This document shows positions 5,518 through 10,155 of a stretch of DNA of 10,155 nucleotides, piece after piece. Under the pieces are notes generated by a model that saw only the letters and a program-made list of their open reading frames with translations, made no database searches and had not been told where the DNA came from. The stretch's first letter is position 1. Each line of letters begins with the position of its first letter. A program made the position numbers and the translations under genes. This DNA is from Paracoccaceae bacterium (lineage in GTDB: Bacteria > Pseudomonadota > Alphaproteobacteria > Rhodobacterales > Rhodobacteraceae), in NCBI GenBank assembly GCA_002400675.1, contig NVQY01000081.1, positions 1 through 10,155 of the forward strand, given 5' to 3'.

Positions 5518-6756
5518 ATGCCCGTTCTGGTGATGAAATTCGGCGGTACGTCAGTGGCCAATCCCGACCGCATCCGGCGCGCGGCCAAGCGGGTTGGGGT
5601 CGAGGTGGCCAAGGGCTATGACGTGATCGTCATCGTCTCGGCGATGTCGGGCAAGACCAATGAGCTTGTGGGTTGGGTTGAAGAAACCTCGCCGATGTTT
5701 GATGCGCGTGAATATGATGCGATTGTGTCCTCGGGCGAGGCGGTGACGGCGGGCCTGATGGCGCTGACATTGCAGGAAATGGACGTGCCGGCGCGCAGCT
5801 GGCAGGGCTGGCAGGTGCCGTTGAAAACCACCAGCGCCCACGCCAGCGCGCGGATTGAGGAAATCCCGACCAAAAACATCACCCAGAAATTCGCGGAAGG
5901 CATGCGCGTGGCCGTGGTGGCCGGGTTTCAGGGCATCTCCCCCGAAGGGCGTATCACCACGCTGGGCCGGGGCGGGTCGGACACCACCGCCGTGGCCTTT
6001 GCCGCCGCGTTTGACGCTGAACGCTGCGATATCTACACTGATGTGGACGGGGTCTATACCGCCGACCCACGCATCTGCGCCAAGGCCCGCAAGCTGGACA
6101 GGATCGCGTTCGAGGAAATGCTGGAAATGGCCTCGCTTGGGGCCAAGGTGCTGCAAACCCGCTCGGTCGAGTTGGCGATGCGCTATCGCGTGCGCCTGCG
6201 GGTGTTGTCGAGTTTCGAGGAACAATCTGATGCAGCCGGGACACTGGTCTGCGCCGAGGAGGATATCATGGAATCCAACATAGTGGCCGGTGTGGCCCAT
6301 TCGCGCGACGAGGCCAAGCTGACCCTGTTGTCGGTCGCTGACCGCCCCGGCATTGCCGCGACGATCTTTACCTCGCTGTCCGAAGGCGGCGTGAATGTGG
6401 ACATGATCGTGCAGAACATATCCGAAGAAGGGCGCACCGACATGACCTTTTCCTGCCCCACCAGCGAAGTCCCCCGCGCCGAGGCCGCCCTGGCCAAAAC
6501 CCACGAGGCGGGCGAGCTGAACTTTGCCGAACTGGTGGCTGACAAGGATGTGGCCAAGGTATCGGTGGTTGGGATCGGCATGCGCAGCCAGTCCGGCGTG
6601 GCCGCCAAGATGTTCAAGGTATTGTGCGACGAGGGCATCAACATCAAGGTCATCACCACCTCTGAAATCAAGATTTCGGTGCTGATCGACCGGAAATACA
6701 TGGAACTTGCCGTTCAGTCCCTGCATGATGCCTTTGACTTGGACAAGGTGGCCTGA
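5518..6756 (+). CDS. lysC: Aspartate kinase (aspartokinase), monofunctional, ACT-regulated
   Basis: A 412-residue cytoplasmic enzyme that phosphorylates L-aspartate with ATP, the first step toward lysine (and diaminopimelate), threonine and methionine. The kinase domain (about 1-240) opens with VLVMKFGGTSVANPDRI, the K-F-G-G-T-S signature, and carries IVSAMSGKTNELV and the GRGGSDTTAVAFAAA loop, then YTDVDGVYTADPR. The regulatory part (about 265-410) holds paired ACT domains, with VADRPGIAATIFTSLSEGGV and later GIGMRSQSGVAAKMFKVL and TTSEIKISVLID. There is no fused homoserine dehydrogenase. I use the ATG at 5518, preceded by an AAAAAGGGG ribosome site; an in-frame ATG at 5488 is possible. An internal strong Shine-Dalgarno and ATG at 6268 would yield a separate 162-residue ACT-only beta subunit, as in Corynebacterium and Bacillus two-subunit enzymes. 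It lies 36 bp before ptsP, probably on one transcript. Feedback inhibition by lysine and/or threonine is expected from the family. Confidence 0.96.
   Translation: MPVLVMKFGGTSVANPDRIRRAAKRVGVEVAKGYDVIVIVSAMSGKTNELVGWVEETSPMFDAREYDAIVSSGEAVTAGLMALTLQEMDVPARSWQGWQVPLKTTSAHASARIEEIPTKNITQKFAEGMRVAVVAGFQGISPEGRITTLGRGGSDTTAVAFAAAFDAERCDIYTDVDGVYTADPRICAKARKLDRIAFEEMLEMASLGAKVLQTRSVELAMRYRVRLRVLSSFEEQSDAAGTLVCAEEDIMESNIVAGVAHSRDEAKLTLLSVADRPGIAATIFTSLSEGGVNVDMIVQNISEEGRTDMTFSCPTSEVPRAEAALAKTHEAGELNFAELVADKDVAKVSVVGIGMRSQSGVAAKMFKVLCDEGINIKVITTSEIKISVLIDRKYMELAVQSLHDAFDLDKVA
6256..6270 (+). promoter_or_regulatory. Internal ribosome site and in-frame start for a lysC beta subunit
   Basis: GAGGAGG (6256-6262) lies five bases before an in-frame ATG (6268-6270, codon 251 of lysC). 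Translation from it gives MESNIVAGVAHSRDEAKLTL and the full paired ACT region, ending at the shared stop (6756). From memory, the known beta subunit of Corynebacterium glutamicum aspartokinase starts at the same place (residues MEEAVLTGVATDKSEAK). The preceding residues EED are themselves conserved, so the ribosome-site look could follow partly from coding. Confidence 0.55.
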
Positions 6757-6792
6757 GGCACTATGCCCCCGGCGTCAGCAGGGTGAAGTAAC

Positions 6793-9036
6793 ATGGCGGA
6801 CGGCACGGAAAGCGACAGTCGAAAGCTGCTTGGGCGGCTACGCGAGGCGATGGCGGGCGACGATGCCGGGCAGGCGCGGCTGGACAAGATCACCCAGTTG
6901 ATCGGTGACAGCCTTGAGGCCGAGGTGTGTTCGGTCTACCTGTTTCGCGACGATGAAACCCTGGAATTATGCGCCACCGAAGGGCTGAAACCCGAATCGG
7001 TACACCAGACCCGGTTGCGGTTGGGCGAGGGGCTGGTGGGGCGGGTGGCGCGCACCGGCGAGATCGTCAATACTCCGGACGCGCCGTCGGAAAAGGGCTT
7101 TCGGTTCATGCCCGAGACCGGCGAGGAACGGTTTTCGTCGTTCCTTGGCATCCCGATTCAGCGCCTAGGCGAAACGCTGGGTGTGCTGGTGGTGCAGTCC
7201 CGCGAGGCCCGCGAATTTTCCGCCGACGAGGTGTACGCGCTGGAAGTGGTGGCGATGGTGATCGCCGAAATGGCCGAACTGGGCGCGTTTGTCGGCGAAG
7301 GTGCGGCCCTGTCGGCGCGTCATCAGCAACCCGTTCTGATGCGCGGGGGCACCGCGCAGGAAGGGGCCGCCGAGGGGCATGTGTGGCTGCACGAACCACG
7401 GGTGGTGGTGGCCAATCCGATTTCTGACGACCCGGTTCGTGAACTTGAGCGCCTGAAGGGCGCGGTCGAAGAATTGCGCGTGGGCGTCGACAAGATGCTG
7501 GAAATGTCGCGTGATGGCGACAAGGACCAGTTGCAGGTTCTGGAAACCTACCGGATGTTTGCCAATTCCAAAGGCTGGATGCGGCGCATCGAAGAAGACA
7601 TCTCGCGCGGGCTAAGCGCCGAGGCGGCGGTGGAAAAGGAACAATCGCATGCGCGCGCGCGCATGTCTCAGGTGTCGGATGCCTATCTGCGCGACCGGCT
7701 GGCCGATCTGGACGACCTGTCCAACCGGTTGCTGCGAATCCTGACCGGGCAGGGGGTGGATACCGGTGCCGAACTGCCCGCCGACCCGATCCTTGTGGCC
7801 CGCAATATCGGCCCTGCCGAGTTGCTGGAATATGGCCGCTCGCTGCGCGGTATCGTTCTTGAGGAAGGGTCCGTTGGGTCGCACGCGGCGATTATCGCGC
7901 GCGCGTTGGCGATTCCGCTGGTGATCCATGCAGGGCGCGTGACGGTCGAGGCGCTGAACGGCGATCATATCATGGTTGATGGCGATCAGGGGCTGGTGCA
8001 TCTGCGCCCTGACGACACTGTTGTTAGCGCCTTTCGCGACAAAATCGCCATGCAGGCCAAGGCGCAGGAACGTTATGCCTCGTTGTTGGACAAGCCGGCC
8101 AAGACCCGCGACGGCACGGTTATCGCGCTGCATATGAACGCCGGTTTGATGGCCGATCTGCCGTCGCTGGACAGTTCCGGGGCCGAAGGTGTCGGGTTGT
8201 TCCGCACCGAATTGCAGTTCCTGATCCGCAACCAGATGCCGAAACGGTCGGAACTGGTGGCGCTGTATTCCCGCGTTCTGGACGCCGCGCATGGCAAACG
8301 GGTGGTGTTTCGCACACTTGATATCGGCTCTGACAAAGTGCTGCCCTATATGAAGGCCAACGACGAACCCAACCCGGCGATGGGGTGGCGGGCGATCCGG
8401 GTCGGGCTGGATAAACCCGGGGTGATGCAGATGCAGCTTCAGTCGCTGATGCGCGCCGCCAAGGGTCGCCCCCTGACCATCATGTTCCCGTTTGTCGCCC
8501 AGTTTGACGAATACCGCGCCGCCATGGCCGCCGTGAACAAGGCGCTGGCGCGCGAAATCCGGCTGGGGCATGAGTTGCCGGAAGATCTTGAGGTGGGGGC
8601 GATGCTGGAAACCCCGTCACTGGCATTTGCGCCGCCGAAATTCTTTGAAGAGGTGGGGTTCCTGTCGATTGGCGGCAACGACCTGAAACAGTTCTTCTTT
8701 GCCGCAGACCGCGAAAACGAACGGGTGCGGCGGCGCTATGACACGCTGAACGTCAGCTTTCTGGGGTTCATCGAACAGATCGTCAAACGCTGTGCGCTGA
8801 CCAATACCCGGCTAAGTTTCTGCGGTGAAGACGCCGGCCGCCCGGTCGAGGCCCTGTGTCTGGCGGCGATCGGCATCCGCACCCTGTCGATGCGCCCCGC
8901 GTCCATCGGCCCGGTCAAAAGCCTGCTGCGCCGGTCCAATCTGGGCGAAGTCGCGCAGATCATCAAAGAGGCGCGCGAACGCGGCGATCAATCGGTGCGC
9001 CCGGCGGTGATGGAATGGCTAGGCAGGCAAGCATGA
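6793..9036 (+). CDS. ptsP: PTS-Ntr enzyme I, phosphoenolpyruvate-protein phosphotransferase (GAF-containing)
   Basis: A 747-residue cytoplasmic enzyme I of the nitrogen-related phosphotransferase system. It takes phosphate from phosphoenolpyruvate onto a histidine and passes it to NPr (ptsO), then EIIA-Ntr (ptsN), which control regulators and transporters rather than sugar import. The N-terminal GAF domain (about residues 15-165: VCSVYLFRDDETLELCATEG, GLVGRVARTGE) is the mark of EI-Ntr and, in studied relatives, senses glutamine. A helical HPr-type-partner-binding region (about 210-320) follows. The phosphohistidine domain has GSHAAIIARALAIPLV with active His364. The C-terminal PEP-binding barrel (about 430-725) has VFRTLDIGSDKVLPY, NPAMGWRAIRV, GAMLETPS, SIGGNDLKQFFFAADREN and CGEDAGRPVE with catalytic Cys677. 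Length is normal. Start ATG is preceded by GGGTGAAG. The lysC-ptsP order is frequent in Alphaproteobacteria. ptsO and ptsN are not in the window. Confidence 0.96.
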   Translation: MADGTESDSRKLLGRLREAMAGDDAGQARLDKITQLIGDSLEAEVCSVYLFRDDETLELCATEGLKPESVHQTRLRLGEGLVGRVARTGEIVNTPDAPSEKGFRFMPETGEERFSSFLGIPIQRLGETLGVLVVQSREAREFSADEVYALEVVAMVIAEMAELGAFVGEGAALSARHQQPVLMRGGTAQEGAAEGHVWLHEPRVVVANPISDDPVRELERLKGAVEELRVGVDKMLEMSRDGDKDQLQVLETYRMFANSKGWMRRIEEDISRGLSAEAAVEKEQSHARARMSQVSDAYLRDRLADLDDLSNRLLRILTGQGVDTGAELPADPILVARNIGPAELLEYGRSLRGIVLEEGSVGSHAAIIARALAIPLVIHAGRVTVEALNGDHIMVDGDQGLVHLRPDDTVVSAFRDKIAMQAKAQERYASLLDKPAKTRDGTVIALHMNAGLMADLPSLDSSGAEGVGLFRTELQFLIRNQMPKRSELVALYSRVLDAAHGKRVVFRTLDIGSDKVLPYMKANDEPNPAMGWRAIRVGLDKPGVMQMQLQSLMRAAKGRPLTIMFPFVAQFDEYRAAMAAVNKALAREIRLGHELPEDLEVGAMLETPSLAFAPPKFFEEVGFLSIGGNDLKQFFFAADRENERVRRRYDTLNVSFLGFIEQIVKRCALTNTRLSFCGEDAGRPVEALCLAAIGIRTLSMRPASIGPVKSLLRRSNLGEVAQIIKEARERGDQSVRPAVMEWLGRQA

Positions 9037-9124
9037 CGGGTTGCGTGTCGCCGAACGGGTGAAATCGCCCCGGACTCCCTGTCATCGCGACAAATTCCAT
9101 CGCAATCGCCAAGATTGTCTTTCT
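9037..9124. other. Gap between convergent ptsP and hemerythrin genes
   Basis: This 88-bp gap must end both transcripts, but no strong GC-rich stem with a T-run is visible. Only a weak GCGA/TCGC pair (about 9086-9102) and a T-rich stretch near 9115-9125 are seen. The drop to more AT-rich DNA begins in this gap. Confidence 0.4.
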
Positions 9125-9514
9125 TCAATTCACGCAGTCATTCAAATGGACATCTATGCGGCGAATATGGCTATCAAGCCAGTTTTCGATCAGGTCGAGT
9201 AGCTTTAGAACCCTGCCGATTTCAAAACCGAGTTCCTGAAATGCCGTTTCTTCGTTCCGGACTGCCACCATGAACTGCTTGTGCTCGGCTTTGTTTTTGC
9301 CGGCGAAGGGACATTTATGAGCCAACATGCATTCCTCTTCCACGGCGAAATGAATTTCCACATAGGCCGCCAGGAATTCCAGGAATCCGGGATATGAGGT
9401 TTTCCCATCCCCTTCGGCAAGGACGTCCCTGTAAACTTCTGTGGTTTCGAATAGCATCTTGTGCTGGTCATCAATTTCCTTGACCCCGGTCGCGTAAGAC
9501 TCATCCCATTTCAA
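9125..9514 (-). CDS. Bacteriohemerythrin with Asn at one iron-ligand position
   Basis: A 129-residue single-domain hemerythrin, a four-helix bundle that in relatives binds oxygen (or NO) at a non-haem di-iron site; likely cytoplasmic, with no signal peptide. It starts KWDESYATGVKEIDDQHK with His18. The second-helix motif HFAVEE gives His55 and Glu59. The last motif, HIRRID, gives His116 and Asp121. The third motif, normally H-x3-H, reads N74-K-A-E-H78, so one of seven usual ligands is Asn. Cys62 and Cys68 lie in the loop before it (CMLAHKCPF). The start is TTG at 9514, backed by AAGGA eight bases upstream; no in-frame ATG precedes the conserved KWDE. It is much more AT-rich than ptsP, converges on ptsP, and follows the HutC-like gene after 224 bp on the same strand. 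A redox or oxygen role is likely; exact function unknown. Confidence 0.87.
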   Translation of the reverse strand: MKWDESYATGVKEIDDQHKMLFETTEVYRDVLAEGDGKTSYPGFLEFLAAYVEIHFAVEEECMLAHKCPFAGKNKAEHKQFMVAVRNEETAFQELGFEIGRVLKLLDLIENWLDSHIRRIDVHLNDCVN

Positions 9515-9738
9515 TTTTTGTTTCCTTCGTTTGCATTAGAGGGTTTGGCGGATATTTCTGGTGCAGCTATAAGGCGATGTAATTCCGCCACGATAAGCCT
9601 GAAGGTGATTTTGTGCAAATCTATTTTGTGTCAATGTTTCCGCCTCGCCCCGAACATCATGATCCTCACTTTGATTTGCTTTGATGCGGCGTGCTGTTCG
9701 CCAATTTCAGGCTATGGGGACTGCATGAAATACCCTTG
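9515..9738. other. AT-rich gap between hemerythrin and HutC-like genes
   Basis: A 224-bp stretch without a convincing gene that should hold the hemerythrin promoter (minus strand). It contains two direct copies of ATTTTGTG (9608-9615 and 9623-9630), 15 bases apart, overlapping the candidate promoter, and two TTTGAT words near 9670-9686. I looked for an FNR/Anr site (TTGAT-N4-ATCAA), as hemerythrins are often oxygen-controlled, and did not find one. Confidence 0.5.
9607..9634 (-). promoter_or_regulatory. Candidate promoter for the hemerythrin gene
   Basis: On the minus strand a perfect TTGACA (complement of 9629-9634) is followed by an A-rich stretch, best -10 AAAATC or CAAAAT about 15-16 bases on. 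The -35 is exact and the -10 is poor. It would leave a leader of about 85 bases before the TTG start. Confidence 0.3.
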
Positions 9739-10155
9739 CTAGATGTTCAGATTCAGCCGGTACCCCGGTGCATAAGTCAACCGCAATGTTGTCACCGGGG
9801 CGTCAGGGCTGAAGGTAGTGCGTTCCAGTCGCATGACTGGGGTGCCGGGTGCGCAATCAAGGTGCGCGGCCTCGTCGGGCGATGCCGGGGCGGCGCTGTA
9901 GTCCAGCGTTCCATGCGAAAATGGCGCGTTTTGCACCAGCCACTCATTGGCGGAAATCTGGTTCAGGGGGGCGTCGCGAAACGCAGGAATGGCCGCGAGA
10001 TTGACCCAGCGGTCCTCGAACGCAAAGGCGCGGGCATCTGCCTGATAAAGCGAGCGCACATGTAGCGCATCGCTGGCCTTGGTCAGGGATAATGCGGCGA
10101 GCAGATGTTGCGGTATCGAGCCGAATGTGCGCTCAAGAATGATGTGGCTGAAACT
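9739..10155 (-). CDS. GntR-family regulator, HutC-like, C-terminal UTRA domain (5' end outside window)
   Basis: The frame is open from the window edge (10155) to the TAG at 9739-9741, giving 138 residues of the C-terminal effector-binding (UTRA) domain. It reads SFSHIILERTFGSIPQHLLA, then VRSLYQADARAFAFEDRWVN, ISANEWLVQNAPF, APGTPVMRLERTT and APGYRLNLNI. These are the hallmarks of HutC/FarR-type GntR repressors. The FAFEDRWVNL and ANEWLV segments resemble alphaproteobacterial histidine-utilisation repressors, which release DNA on binding urocanate. The DNA-binding winged helix would lie at the N-terminus, beyond the window. Without the neighbouring hut genes the ligand cannot be fixed, so the symbol is left empty; other HutC-subfamily regulators remain possible. 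The hemerythrin gene lies downstream on the same strand after 224 bp and is probably not in its operon. Confidence 0.83.
   Translation of the reverse strand, partial: SFSHIILERTFGSIPQHLLAALSLTKASDALHVRSLYQADARAFAFEDRWVNLAAIPAFRDAPLNQISANEWLVQNAPFSHGTLDYSAAPASPDEAAHLDCAPGTPVMRLERTTFSPDAPVTTLRLTYAPGYRLNLNI

Noticed and set aside
5551..6726. Long open frame (391 codons) antisense to lysC
   Set aside because: Gly/His-rich composition typical of antisense frames in GC-rich DNA; lysC is unmistakable on the plus strand.
7612..8571. Long open frame (319 codons) antisense to ptsP
   Set aside because: Lies wholly inside the ptsP barrel and phosphohistidine coding region, with no domain and no ribosome site of note.
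8650..8700. Altered catalytic motif in PtsP (SIGGNDL in place of SIGTNDL)
   Set aside because: Small-residue variation at this position does not remove the Asn-Asp pair, and His364 and Cys677 are intact; no reason to call it inactive.
9665..9690. Possible FNR/Anr site upstream of the hemerythrin
   Set aside because: Two TTTGAT words are in direct, not inverted, orientation, so they do not form TTGAT-N4-ATCAA.

Overview
The window is GC-rich (roughly 60-65% by eye), densely coded and typical of an alphaproteobacterium. The protein style (a DUF1178 protein, an EcsC-family protein, a Nudix hydrolase opening with the residues MIKQLPISFQ, and aspartokinase next to a GAF-containing nitrogen-PTS enzyme I) points to Rhodobacteraceae, probably a marine Roseobacter-type organism. 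This assignment comes from recognising protein families, not from a database search. Most of the window is chromosomal housekeeping or conserved accessory genes. I found no phage, integrase, CRISPR array, tRNA, rRNA or complete insertion sequence.

Layout. Bases 1-134 hold the N-terminus of a cytochrome P450 on the minus strand, cut by the window edge and divergent from a SulP-family anion transporter with a STAS domain (418-2043, +). The 243 bp between that transporter and a convergent flavin reductase-like gene (2287-2892, -) are full of inverted repeats and include a textbook REP pair with outward GTAG tetranucleotides (2209-2280). A GNAT acetyltransferase (2973-3461, +) is divergent from the flavin reductase. 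It is followed on the plus strand by an EcsC-family protein (3518-4276), a Nudix hydrolase (4377-4835) and a DUF1178 protein (4908-5360).

After a hairpin-bearing gap come aspartokinase lysC (5518-6756) and, 36 bp later, ptsP (6793-9036). These two probably share a transcript and join entry into lysine/threonine/methionine synthesis with the PTS-Ntr phosphorelay that senses nitrogen status. lysC carries a strong internal Shine-Dalgarno and an in-frame ATG exactly where known two-subunit aspartokinases start their beta subunit.

The right end differs. A bacteriohemerythrin (9125-9514, -) with a TTG start lies in a clearly more AT-rich stretch (about 9080-9740) and has Asn where one of the seven iron ligands (a His) is expected. 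Last is the C-terminal part of a HutC-like GntR/UTRA regulator (9739-10155, -), cut by the window edge.

I do not see a clearly new multi-gene system. The points most worth a second look are the hemerythrin ligand substitution, the lysC internal start, and the REP/hairpin cluster between the two convergent genes.
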